Below, piece after piece: positions 53,164 to 61,781 of a stretch of DNA of 64,000 bases (position 1 is the stretch's first letter; every line of letters begins with the position of its first letter). Source of the DNA: Mangrovimonas cancribranchiae (GTDB lineage Bacteria; Bacteroidota; Bacteroidia; Flavobacteriales; Flavobacteriaceae). Where the stretch lies: positions 1,480,001 to 1,544,000 of the forward strand of contig NZ_CP136925.1 of NCBI RefSeq assembly GCF_037126245.1, given 5' to 3'. A program made the position numbers and the translations under genes. The notes under the pieces are model-generated. The model worked only from the letters and a program-made list of their open reading frames with translations. It was not told the origin of the DNA and did not search any database.

Positions 53164-53727
53164 ATGAAATCAACTATCACTTTCTTTATTGCACTAATTG
53201 CCACTATTTGCTTTTTTAATTGTGATGGCCGGCATCGTGCACAAAAGTCTTACACAGAAAACTTAATAAAAGAAAACCTTCCTAGCTCATTTTCTGAACA
53301 GGTTGCTTTTTCCCCTGAAAGCTATGCTGAACACGTTAATGACACAACGTTAACAAACGGATACCGTGCGCATATTAAGTCGTATTCAGATATGGTTAAT
53401 CATGTTGTTATTACCGAAGAAAGAAATGAAATAACACATAAAAAATATTATAGAAAAGCCATTGGAGAAATAACGGTTTATAAAGATAACTCTGAAGTGT
53501 TTATGACTGTTATTAACGAGCAATTATTTATTAAACATATAGATAATCTGCCCAAAGATTTCAATCAATACATTTTAAAAAGTCTCTGGGTGAATCAATA
53601 TAAATCACTAAAAGACAATCAATTAATTATTGATGTTTTATTGCAAAAACCAAAATCTAAACATCAAATTAATTATCAACTTATCATCGATCATAAAGGA
53701 AAGTTTAACATTATAAAAAACGTGTAA
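53164..53727 (+). CDS. Small lipoprotein of unknown function
   Basis: This 187-residue protein has a lipoprotein-type signal (TFFIALIATICFFNC, lipidated at about C20). The rest is beta-rich with no motif I recognise: GYRAHIKSYSDMVNHVVIT and HKKYYRKAIGEITVYKDN give a strand-turn-strand layout. It starts 4 bases after dnaX and ends 2 bases before miaE, so the three form an operon. Function unknown. Confidence 0.8.
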   Translation: MKSTITFFIALIATICFFNCDGRHRAQKSYTENLIKENLPSSFSEQVAFSPESYAEHVNDTTLTNGYRAHIKSYSDMVNHVVITEERNEITHKKYYRKAIGEITVYKDNSEVFMTVINEQLFIKHIDNLPKDFNQYILKSLWVNQYKSLKDNQLIIDVLLQKPKSKHQINYQLIIDHKGKFNIIKNV

Positions 53728-53729
53728 TT

Positions 53730-54311
53730 ATGTTAGGATTAAAACTTCCAACAGACCCAAGATGGGTAAACATTGTAGAAAAAAATATTGAGGAAATCCT
53801 TACAGATCATGCCTATTGCGAACAGAAAGCGACTAGTACAGCTATTTCTCTTATTGTATCTTTTCCAGAATACACCGAATTAGTTACAGAAATGACAGCC
53901 TTGGTAAAAGAAGAAATTAGTCATTTTAAAATGGTTCATGATAAAATAATTGAACGTGGCTGGGTTTTAGGACGAGATAGAAAAGACGAATACGTTGTTG
54001 CTTTACATAAATTTTTTCCTAAAGGCGGTAGCAGAACCACACAATTAGTTCACCGCTTGCTTTATGCTGCTTTAATCGAGGCTAGAAGCTGCGAGCGTTT
54101 TAGACTACTATCGGAAGAATTAGAAGATAAAGAATTAGCCGAGTTTTACCGTAAACTTATGGTGAGCGAAGCCAATCATTACACCATGTTTTTAGGTTTT
54201 GCAAGACAATACGGAAATCGCGAAGATGTAGATAAAAAATGGCAAAACCTTCTTGATTACGAAGCTGAGATTATGAAAGACTTAGGTAAAAAAGAAACCA
54301 TTCATGGCTAG
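53730..54311 (+). CDS. miaE: tRNA-(ms2io6A37) hydroxylase MiaE
   Basis: This 193-residue protein is a four-helix-bundle diiron monooxygenase of the MiaE family. Carboxylate/His ligands are visible in LTDHAYCEQKAT, VKEEISHFKMVH, IEARSCERFRLL and MVSEANHYTMFL, with the E-x2-H pairs. It hydroxylates the isopentenyl group of ms2i6A at position 37 of tRNAs, using oxygen. It lies 2 bases after the lipoprotein gene and ends in a strong terminator. Confidence 0.93.
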   Translation: MLGLKLPTDPRWVNIVEKNIEEILTDHAYCEQKATSTAISLIVSFPEYTELVTEMTALVKEEISHFKMVHDKIIERGWVLGRDRKDEYVVALHKFFPKGGSRTTQLVHRLLYAALIEARSCERFRLLSEELEDKELAEFYRKLMVSEANHYTMFLGFARQYGNREDVDKKWQNLLDYEAEIMKDLGKKETIHG

Positions 54312-54342
54312 TTAAACGATACTTAAACTTCTCTTATAAAAT

Positions 54343-54370
54343 AAAACCTCCAACTTACATTGGAGGTTTT
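54343..54370. terminator. Bidirectional terminator
   Basis: AAAACCTCCAA (54343-54353) and TTGGAGGTTTT (54360-54370) form an 11-bp stem with a 6-base loop, between the convergent miaE and beta-barrel genes. Confidence 0.92.
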
Positions 54371-54392
54371 ATGTTATATTCGCTTAAAACGT

Positions 54393-54920
54393 CTAAATTT
54401 TTATACCAATACCTAATTGAATATTAGTGTTTTTAGCTTCAATATCATTTTCATCGTCTATAATATTCGTTAGCCCATAATGATATCTTGCATCTATAAA
54501 AATTTCATCGGTAATCATAAACTCAACGCCACCTATTCCTGAAAAGGCAAAGTTTTTGTAACCATCTTCATATTCATGAATTTTTACACCAACTAATGGT
54601 CCAGCACCTACAGAAAGCCTGTCTCCCAGATGAAACTTTAATAAAATAGGTGTTTGAATATAATCTATTCTTAGGTCTCTATCTTTAGCACCTTCAGCAG
54701 AAAATTGAATTTCAGGTGCAATAGACATAGACTTAGTTAATAAATACTCGCCAAAAAAACCTATTGCAAAACCATTTCTATGTTGGTTAGAAAAGTTAGC
54801 ATCTGGATCAAAATCTAAATTGGAAATATTGTAGCCTACTCTAACTCCGTATAAACCATTTTGAGAAAACGAAACCGTAGTATAAGCCAGAACAAACAAT
54901 AAGAGTATTAATTTTTTCAT
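54393..54920 (-). CDS. Small outer-membrane beta-barrel protein
   Basis: This 175-residue protein has a signal peptide (residues 1-19, ending VSFSQ) and a pattern of alternating hydrophobic strands separated by short turns, as in the PorT/OmpW-like small barrels of Bacteroidota (GVRVGYNISNLDFDP, NGFAIGFFGEYLLT, SIAPEIQFSAEG, FIDARYHYGLTNI, IQLGIGIKI ending). The last residue is not Phe but the terminal strand is typical. Role unknown. It stands alone, divergent neighbour absent. Confidence 0.85.
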   Translation of the reverse strand: MKKLILLLFVLAYTTVSFSQNGLYGVRVGYNISNLDFDPDANFSNQHRNGFAIGFFGEYLLTKSMSIAPEIQFSAEGAKDRDLRIDYIQTPILLKFHLGDRLSVGAGPLVGVKIHEYEDGYKNFAFSGIGGVEFMITDEIFIDARYHYGLTNIIDDENDIEAKNTNIQLGIGIKI

Positions 54921-55015
54921 TGTTTTAAAGTAGTTTGGTTAATAATCTGAATTATAACAGCTAAGATATATTTTTATCTTAAAATGAGGATATTATAAAG
55001 ACAAACTGCTTTTTT

Positions 55016-55921
55016 TTACTGTGTATTGCTTGAAACAGTATTATGATATATACTTTTAATAATACCATCTGCTAAACCTATTTTAGGAACATACATATCT
55101 TTAGCGCCACTCCATTTCATGGCAGACAGGTAAATTCTTGTTGCTGGAATAATAACATCTGCCCTATCTTGATTTAAGTCTAACTCTGTAATTCTCTCCT
55201 CGTAAGAATAAGTTTGTAACGTTTTATAATATGATGATAAATAAAAATAGGTTAATGGTTTTCCTAATTTCTTTCCAGATATTTTAAAAATTTTATTAAT
55301 ATTTCCTCCAGAACCTATCAGGTCTATTTTTTCGTATTCTGCGGTATGTTTAATAACCCATGTTTCGGCTTCGGCCCATGTTTCATTCTTAACAATATCA
55401 TTTAACAATCTTACAGTTCCTATTCTAAAAGAACGCGATGCTATTTTTTTTCCATTATGAATAACTGAAAATTCCGTACTTCCACCTCCTACATCGACAT
55501 AAAGATAGGTTTTAGAATCGTCTATAAAAGCATGCAAATCGGTTGCGGCAATAATAGCTGCTTCTTCTTCGCCGTCAATAATATCAATTTTTATGTTTGA
55601 ATGTTTTAAAATAGCCTCCGATACTTGCTGCCCGTTATCGGCTTCACGCATGGCCGAAGTTGCACAAGCTTTATATTTAACCACTTTATGAGATTTCATG
55701 AGAAGTTTAAAGGCCTTCATGGTATCTAACATACGTTGTTGGTTATATTTAGAAATATTTTGTTCTAAAAATACATCGGCCCCTAAACGAATAGGAACCC
55801 TTACTAACGAGCTTTTTTTAAATCTAACTTCTTTACCTTTTTCTTCTATTATGTTTGCAATAAGTAATCTAACGGCATTAGAACCTATATCGATAGCGGC
55901 ATATTTTTTTATTGAAAGCAT
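55016..55921 (-). CDS. ppx: Exopolyphosphatase/pppGpp phosphatase
   Basis: This 301-residue enzyme of the Ppx/GppA family has the actin-like phosphate loops AIDIGSNAVRLLIA and YVDVGGGSTEFSV, and the DGEEEAAIIA stretch. It releases phosphate from polyphosphate ends, and some members cleave pppGpp. It lacks the C-terminal HD-like domain of the E. coli enzyme, as is usual for short Ppx. It starts 3 bases after the ppk stop codon, so synthesis and breakdown enzymes share a transcript. Confidence 0.92.
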   Translation of the reverse strand: MLSIKKYAAIDIGSNAVRLLIANIIEEKGKEVRFKKSSLVRVPIRLGADVFLEQNISKYNQQRMLDTMKAFKLLMKSHKVVKYKACATSAMREADNGQQVSEAILKHSNIKIDIIDGEEEAAIIAATDLHAFIDDSKTYLYVDVGGGSTEFSVIHNGKKIASRSFRIGTVRLLNDIVKNETWAEAETWVIKHTAEYEKIDLIGSGGNINKIFKISGKKLGKPLTYFYLSSYYKTLQTYSYEERITELDLNQDRADVIIPATRIYLSAMKWSGAKDMYVPKIGLADGIIKSIYHNTVSSNTQ

Positions 55922-55924
55922 AAA

Positions 55925-57988
55925 TTAATTTTCAAGTTTTTTTTGGTAGTAATCGTAAAGCGCAAATTGCGATCTTACTTTGGGCTTATTATTACGTTTA
56001 TAATCGTTTTTCTGTGAATTATTTAATATTCTAGCTTTTACATTATCGCTCCAACATATATTAAAGGTATCGATTAGTTCGTTTTTAATACTTTCGTCGT
56101 AAATAGGGCAACTTACCTCTACTCTATTTTCAATGTTTCTTGTCATCCAATCTGCTGAAGAGATATAAATTTTTGGGTCGTTATTGTTACAAAATATGTA
56201 TAATCTTGTATGTTCCAAAAATTTATCGACAATACTTATTACTTCAATATTTTCGCTCATGCCTTTAATACCTGGAATTAAGCAACATATCCCTCTAACA
56301 ATCATTTGAATTTTTACGCCTGCTCTACTGGCTTCGTATAGTTTATCAACCATTTTAAAGCTTGATATACTATTCATTTTTAAGCGAATGTAAGCAGGCT
56401 TCCCAGCTTTTACATTACTTATTTCTTGATCTATAAGTTTAAATAAGGCCTTTTTGGTGTAATGTGGCGATGTGATAATGTGTTTATACCTATAAATTCT
56501 ATAGTTAACCTCGAAAAAACTAAACACTTTGTTTACATCTTTTAGTATTTTTTGGTCGGCTGTAAATAGTGTATAATCAGTATAAATTTTTGCTGTCGAT
56601 TCATTAAAATTACCTGTACTTATAAACCCATAGCGCTTTGTTTTATTATTTTCTTCACGTTCTATAACACACATTTTGCTATGTACTTTTAATCCTTGAA
56701 CACCAAAAATTAAGTTAACGCCTTCGTTTTTCATTTGTTCAGCATATTCAATATTTGCTTGCTCATCAAAACGTGCTTGAATTTCTATTGAAACCGTTAC
56801 TTTTTTACCGTTTTTAGCCGCATTTATTAAAGAACTTGCTACATGCGAAATTTGTGCTAAACGGTAAATGGTAATTTTAATTGTTTGGACCTTAGGGTCT
56901 AAAGCGGCTTCACGAAGAAACTTTACAACATAGGAGAATGTATGGTATGGTGTGTGTAATAAATAATCTTTGTTTTCTATGCTTTTAAAAATACTCTCCT
57001 GTAAACTTAATCCTTTTACTGGTAATGCTTCTATTTTTTTGTAAAGCAAGTCTGCTCTTCCTAAACTTGGAAAACTCATATAATCGCGACGGTTATGATA
57101 TCGTCCTCCTGGTATAATACTATCGTGCGAATCGATTCCCATTTTTGTCATTAAATAGTTTAATGTTTCAGGGTCAATGGTTTTATCGTACACAAACCTA
57201 ACAGGCTCGCCAACTTGTCTATGTTTAACACTTTCGGAAATTTTTTCCATAAAGCTCTTACTTAAATCGCTATCTAAGTCTAGCTCTCCATCTCGTGTTA
57301 TTTTAATCATGTGAGCTGTAGCTTCGGTATAATCGAAAATGTTAAAAATATCATCTAGACAAAATCGTAACAAATCATCTACCATAATAATGTAGCTTTT
57401 TCCATTTTTTTCTGGAAGCACTACAAACCTATCCATAGATTTAGAAATTTCAACAAGTGCGTATTGTTTCTCACCTGATTTAAGCACCATTTTTACTGCT
57501 AAATAAGCGGCACTATCTTTTAAATTAGGTAGTTTAACTACATCACTTAAAATTATAGTTACTAAAGCTGGACTTACATTTCTTAAAAAATAATCCTTTA
57601 TAAATAATTGTTGGTTTTTATCTAATTGGTTTTCTGTAACTAAAAAAATATGTTCTTTTTCTAGCGATTTTTTAATATTACTTAAAACTTCTAGACTATG
57701 GCTTTGTTGGTTAATAACAATTTGTGTTATTTCTTCTAGCAATTCTGCTGCTTTTATACCTCCAAGTTCACTCTTTCCTCCTTTCCCAGCCTCTACAATA
57801 CGCTTAACAGTTGCATAACGTACTTTAAAAAACTCATCTAAGTTATTTGAGAAAATCCCTAAAAACCTTAATCTATCAATTAATGGTACTTCTTCATCTT
57901 CAGCTTCTTGTAGTACTCTTGCATTAAATTGCAACCAACTAATTTCTCTATTTATATAACTGTTTTGTACTGTTTTTGCGTTTGGCAT
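55925..57988 (-). CDS. ppk1: Polyphosphate kinase 1
   Basis: This 687-residue enzyme makes polyphosphate from ATP. The N-terminal domain has REISWLQFNARVLQEA; the phospholipase D-like domains hold the two active His: H in VHSKMCVIER and a second in FLEHTRLYIF; DWMTRNIENRVEV closes the ATP pocket. The order of domains and length are normal. The start is at a Bacteroidota -7 box, and ppx follows directly. Confidence 0.96.
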   Translation of the reverse strand: MPNAKTVQNSYINREISWLQFNARVLQEAEDEEVPLIDRLRFLGIFSNNLDEFFKVRYATVKRIVEAGKGGKSELGGIKAAELLEEITQIVINQQSHSLEVLSNIKKSLEKEHIFLVTENQLDKNQQLFIKDYFLRNVSPALVTIILSDVVKLPNLKDSAAYLAVKMVLKSGEKQYALVEISKSMDRFVVLPEKNGKSYIIMVDDLLRFCLDDIFNIFDYTEATAHMIKITRDGELDLDSDLSKSFMEKISESVKHRQVGEPVRFVYDKTIDPETLNYLMTKMGIDSHDSIIPGGRYHNRRDYMSFPSLGRADLLYKKIEALPVKGLSLQESIFKSIENKDYLLHTPYHTFSYVVKFLREAALDPKVQTIKITIYRLAQISHVASSLINAAKNGKKVTVSIEIQARFDEQANIEYAEQMKNEGVNLIFGVQGLKVHSKMCVIEREENNKTKRYGFISTGNFNESTAKIYTDYTLFTADQKILKDVNKVFSFFEVNYRIYRYKHIITSPHYTKKALFKLIDQEISNVKAGKPAYIRLKMNSISSFKMVDKLYEASRAGVKIQMIVRGICCLIPGIKGMSENIEVISIVDKFLEHTRLYIFCNNNDPKIYISSADWMTRNIENRVEVSCPIYDESIKNELIDTFNICWSDNVKARILNNSQKNDYKRNNKPKVRSQFALYDYYQKKLEN

Positions 57989-58004
57989 TTAATGTTCTTT
58001 TTTA

Positions 58005-58012
58005 CAAATATA
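58005..58012 (-). promoter_or_regulatory. -7 box of ppk1-ppx
   Basis: On the - strand TATATTTG matches TAnnTTTG, 16 bases before the ppk ATG. Confidence 0.45.
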
Positions 58013-58170
58013 TTCTATAAAAGATTAATTAAGCATTAAATAAGTTTAGGATATAAATAAGTTGAAGACAGTAAACTTTAAAAAACTTATTTTTTTAAGT
58101 TTTTTCTTACAAATTATGTTTTTTATCGTGCTTTTTATACAGTTTATTGATTAAAAAACTAAAAAAACGA

Positions 58171-58200
58171 TTGTATTTTTTAATTATTTGTATAGATTTG
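58171..58200 (+). promoter_or_regulatory. Consensus Bacteroidota promoter
   Basis: TTG (58171-58173), 19 bases, then TAGATTTG (58193-58200): both the -33 and -7 boxes with ideal spacing. It lies 28 bases before the ATG of the small secreted protein gene. Confidence 0.7.
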
Positions 58201-58228
58201 TCTTCTATGGAATAATAAAACCCTGGAT

Positions 58229-58681
58229 ATGAAAACTAAACTTACTCTACTTATTACTATTTTGTTTTTAACAACTGGTACCATAATTGCCCAAAACAAT
58301 GGTGCTTCGCAAAGTATTATTGATAATAACGTTTCTATTGGAAAATATCATGATAGAGACGAATTACAACGAATGAATAAAGGAAAACTATTAGACTTAT
58401 ATATTGAACGTATTGAAGTTATTGTTAAGGTACTTCCCAATATTGCTTTTACAAATAAACCTGGTGTAACCATTGCGTCATTAGGAATTCCAGATACTAA
58501 AGATCACAGAAAAGCTCTTGAAGATAATATTGATGCAGCTGATGAGTATTTTGAAAATACCATTGAATTTCAAAGAAAGATCTTACCATATTCTGATAAA
58601 TCTAATTTAATAGCGGCTGTATTGTTTTACGAACAAACATTAAAATCATTACACACATACAATGAATTTAACCAATATTAG
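58229..58681 (+). CDS. Small secreted protein of unknown function
   Basis: This 150-residue protein has a signal peptide (MKTKLTLLITILFLTTGTIIAQ). The mature part is helical (YHDRDELQRMNKGKLLDLYIERIEV, then EDNIDAADEYFENTIEFQRKIL) and lacks Cys. No family I can name. It is a single-gene unit with a near-consensus promoter and its own terminator, which implies independent and probably strong expression. Confidence 0.8.
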   Translation: MKTKLTLLITILFLTTGTIIAQNNGASQSIIDNNVSIGKYHDRDELQRMNKGKLLDLYIERIEVIVKVLPNIAFTNKPGVTIASLGIPDTKDHRKALEDNIDAADEYFENTIEFQRKILPYSDKSNLIAAVLFYEQTLKSLHTYNEFNQY

Positions 58682-58714
58682 CTCCAATACACCAAACTAA
58701 TTAAACTTAGCTTA

Positions 58715-58746
58715 AAATGCCACTTTAAAAGTGGCATTTATTTTTT
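58715..58746 (+). terminator. Terminator of the small secreted protein gene
   Basis: AAATGCCACTTT (58715-58726) and AAAGTGGCATTT (58728-58739) form a 12-bp stem with almost no loop, followed by ATTTTTTT. Confidence 0.85.
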
Positions 58747-58865
58747 TATAGAAAATAAATATTTTAACAATACAATAAATTTTTATTAAATAATGCGCTT
58801 AAACCATTAATAATATAGTACTTTTCTTACATATTTAAAACATTTTATGTTTTTCGTCGATATTT

Positions 58866-58897
58866 TTTGTATTTCATAGGTAAACTTTATATGTTTG
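58866..58897 (+). promoter_or_regulatory. Consensus Bacteroidota promoter
   Basis: TTTG (58866-58869), 20 bases, TATGTTTG (58890-58897): a good -33/-7 pair, 37 bases before the beta-helix protein ATG. Confidence 0.65.
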
Positions 58898-58934
58898 GTA
58901 TATAGAGTTAAAAACCCAAAAAACAAACCTACTT

Positions 58935-60233
58935 ATGAAAAACTTTACTCTAACCCTATGTGCATTTTTAATAACCTTGGGAGGGCTTTTTGCTCAACAA
59001 GAAAAAGGTATTATCGGCCGTAACAATTGGCTAAACTCTTGGAGTGAATTTCAACCTAATACCGTTGAGTACAGCGAAGCTACAGAAATATTAAGTGGTG
59101 ATATTACCCAAGATACTAAGCTAAATAAAAAAAATGTCTACCTTCTTCTTGGTAGTGTTTTTGTAACAGACAGTACAACATTAACTATAGAGCCAGGTAC
59201 AGTTATTATAGGTGATGCAAAAACAAATGGTTCTTTAACCATTAGTAAAGGGGCTAAAATTATTGCAGAAGGAACAGAAACCGACCCCATTGTATTTACA
59301 TCAAATAAGAGTGTGAAAAAACAAGGCGATTGGGGTGGCGTTTTTATACTAGGCGATGCACCTATCAATAAATTTGGTGAGGAGTCTTTAATAGATTATG
59401 GGTTAAATCCTTCGTCTTCAAAAAACATTAGCTACGGTGGTAATAATACAGAAAGCTATTCTGGGATATTAAAATATGTTAGAATTGAATATGCTGGTAA
59501 ACGAACAGTTAACCATGGGTATTTTAATGCCTTAACACTTGCTGGAGTTGGTTATAATACCATTATTGAAAATATTATGGTTAGTTATAGTAACGGTAAT
59601 TCATTTAATGTAATTGGTGGTGAAGTTATTCTAGACAAACTTGTTTCTTACAAATCTCACGGTAATGATTACGAGTTTAATTATGGCACACAAGCCATTA
59701 TAACAAATTCATTAGCTATACGCTCTCCTTATGTTTCCAACTCAAATAGACCAAAAGCTATGTATGTTGCATCTTATAATAAAAGAGATGAAGTTGATTT
59801 TTCTAAAAAACAAACCTTTGTTAGTGCCGAAAACTTAACTTTAGTTAATCTTAGTAACGACTTAAAAGGTGATATAAAAATCGGTCTAGTAAAAGAAGCT
59901 ATTTACATCGCTCCTGATGCTGCTATAACAATGAATAAAAGTGTTATCTCAGGGTTTAATCCAGCAGTCGTTTTTGATGAAAAAATTAAAATTAATAACG
60001 AAAGCTTAAATAAGTTAAAGTTTACAAACATGCTTTTTAATAACTGTAATGGCAACTTATTTACTAGATACAATCCTAACAACGACGATTTAGAAGACTG
60101 GTATGGTAATAGTAGCTTCTTTAATGTTTATGCTAAAAGCCCCGATGAAGAAACTTTTATCGATTTAAAAAATCCTAAACGACCAGATTTTAGATTACGA
60201 ATTAATAAAATTGTGGCATCTAATATGGATTAA
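58935..60233 (+). CDS. Secreted right-handed beta-helix-like surface protein
   Basis: This 432-residue protein has a signal peptide (residues 1-20, ending GGLFAQ). The mature part has short repeating strands rich in Gly, Thr, Ile, Val (TLTIEPGTVIIGDA, SLTISKGAKIIAEGTETDPIVFTS, GDWGGVFILGDAP), the pattern of parallel beta-helix proteins common in Bacteroidota secretomes. No recognisable type IX C-terminal signal closes it. It has its own promoter and is followed after 86 bases by the type IX substrate gene. Function unknown; adhesion or carbohydrate contact is a guess. Confidence 0.8.
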   Translation: MKNFTLTLCAFLITLGGLFAQQEKGIIGRNNWLNSWSEFQPNTVEYSEATEILSGDITQDTKLNKKNVYLLLGSVFVTDSTTLTIEPGTVIIGDAKTNGSLTISKGAKIIAEGTETDPIVFTSNKSVKKQGDWGGVFILGDAPINKFGEESLIDYGLNPSSSKNISYGGNNTESYSGILKYVRIEYAGKRTVNHGYFNALTLAGVGYNTIIENIMVSYSNGNSFNVIGGEVILDKLVSYKSHGNDYEFNYGTQAIITNSLAIRSPYVSNSNRPKAMYVASYNKRDEVDFSKKQTFVSAENLTLVNLSNDLKGDIKIGLVKEAIYIAPDAAITMNKSVISGFNPAVVFDEKIKINNESLNKLKFTNMLFNNCNGNLFTRYNPNNDDLEDWYGNSSFFNVYAKSPDEETFIDLKNPKRPDFRLRINKIVASNMD

Positions 60234-60319
60234 TAATAATCCAAAACCTTAATCTTGTCTTTTATTCTAGCCCAAAAAAATAAAAGACAAGATATCCCAA
60301 ATTATCCAACTTAACCTAC

Positions 60320-61780
60320 ATGCAAAAAATTACCCTATTAAAACACCTAACCATATTTCTTTGTTCTTTTGTCTTTTTGATTAGCAAAAATGCAAAAGCT
60401 CAAATAGTTATTGGTACGCCAAATTTAGGGTTTAGTCAAGCATGTGCTAACAATTCATTTAATACTTACAACACTACTTTTGTATTCTCTCCAGAAGCAG
60501 GGTTAGATAGTAGTAACCAATTTATTATTGAATTATCTGATGCTAATGGAGACTTTACATCACCTACAGTATTACACACAACAAATCCTGGAGAAATAAC
60601 CACATCTCCAGTAACCTTAAGTTTTTCAATACCAACAACAGCCTATGGCGAAAATTATAGAATTAGAATTAAAAGCACAGCTCCTGTAGCAACTAGCTCT
60701 CGTTCTGTACCATTTGCAGCATATTACAAGCATCAAGACAGCCCTTTTACCATTAACAATTTAGTTTCTACCGGAGCTTTTTGTAGTGGCGGTAGTTATC
60801 TTTTAACTATAGATAATCCTGGAACAGGATCTAACGATTCACCATTAAACTATCCTAATCTTACATTTAATTGGTATCAAGAAACAAGTGCTACAACATC
60901 TGTTTTTATTGCTGAAGGAGAAACCCTAGAAGTAACCAATTCTGGAACTTATTTTGTTGAAACAAATTATGGTAGCTGCACTTCTAATTCTTATTCTAAC
61001 AGAGTAACCATAAGCGAAGTAACCTCTGGTGAAGCTACAGCAACTATTGTATCTAGTTTAGGAAACCCGTTTTGCCCAAACCAAAACGCAACTGTACTAA
61101 GTACTATTAACGGTAATAGCTACCAATGGTATAAAGATGGTGCACCAATTATTAATGCAACCAATCAAACTTACGAAACTAGTATTTCAGGAACATATGC
61201 TGTAGAAGTAGATTTAGGAAGTTGTCAAGCATCTGGGAGTATCGATTTAGTAAGCGAATTGTTTTCGGCTTCAATTAATGTTTCAGAAGAAAACACATTG
61301 GAAGAGGATGAAACTTTAACAGCAACGGTTACAACGACAGCTAATGCCCCAGAATATCAATGGTATTTAAATAATATGATCATTTCTGGAGCTACTCAAA
61401 ATTCTTATCAAATTACTGAAATTGGTGAATATAGTGTCACTATTACTGAAACATCTGGATGTAATGGCTCTAGAACATTCGATTTTTCGGTTATAGAAGC
61501 CTATAACCCATTTCCAGATGTAGATAAAATACCAAATATTGTCAGCCCTAACGGCGATGGTGTTAACGATACATGGGTTATCCCAACAAAATACACTAGC
61601 GGATCAAACGCTGAAATCACGATTATGAGTAACCGTGGTGAAATTGTATTAAAAACAACTAATTACTTAAATAATTGGCCTGAAGGCGATTTAAACCTTA
61701 GTAGTATAAACAAAGTGTACTACTACATTATTAAAAGCGAGCAAGACACAAAAAAAGGAACCATAACACTAATTAAGTAG
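60320..61780 (+). CDS. Type IX secretion substrate with Ig-like domains and CHU_C-type C-terminus
   Basis: This 486-residue protein has a signal peptide (residues 1-27, ending NAKA) and then several Ig-like beta-sandwich modules, seen by recurring YQWYKDG and YQWYLNN cores near residues 268 and 346. The C-terminal 90 residues (IPNIVSPNGDGVNDTWVI to the end GTITLIK) are the type B sorting domain used by the type IX system to move proteins across the outer membrane. The gene ends one base before the ATG of a PorP/SprF gene. Such substrate-SprF pairs are known, for example SprB-SprF, so the two probably work together. Confidence 0.9.
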   Translation: MQKITLLKHLTIFLCSFVFLISKNAKAQIVIGTPNLGFSQACANNSFNTYNTTFVFSPEAGLDSSNQFIIELSDANGDFTSPTVLHTTNPGEITTSPVTLSFSIPTTAYGENYRIRIKSTAPVATSSRSVPFAAYYKHQDSPFTINNLVSTGAFCSGGSYLLTIDNPGTGSNDSPLNYPNLTFNWYQETSATTSVFIAEGETLEVTNSGTYFVETNYGSCTSNSYSNRVTISEVTSGEATATIVSSLGNPFCPNQNATVLSTINGNSYQWYKDGAPIINATNQTYETSISGTYAVEVDLGSCQASGSIDLVSELFSASINVSEENTLEEDETLTATVTTTANAPEYQWYLNNMIISGATQNSYQITEIGEYSVTITETSGCNGSRTFDFSVIEAYNPFPDVDKIPNIVSPNGDGVNDTWVIPTKYTSGSNAEITIMSNRGEIVLKTTNYLNNWPEGDLNLSSINKVYYYIIKSEQDTKKGTITLIK

Positions 61781-61781
61781 C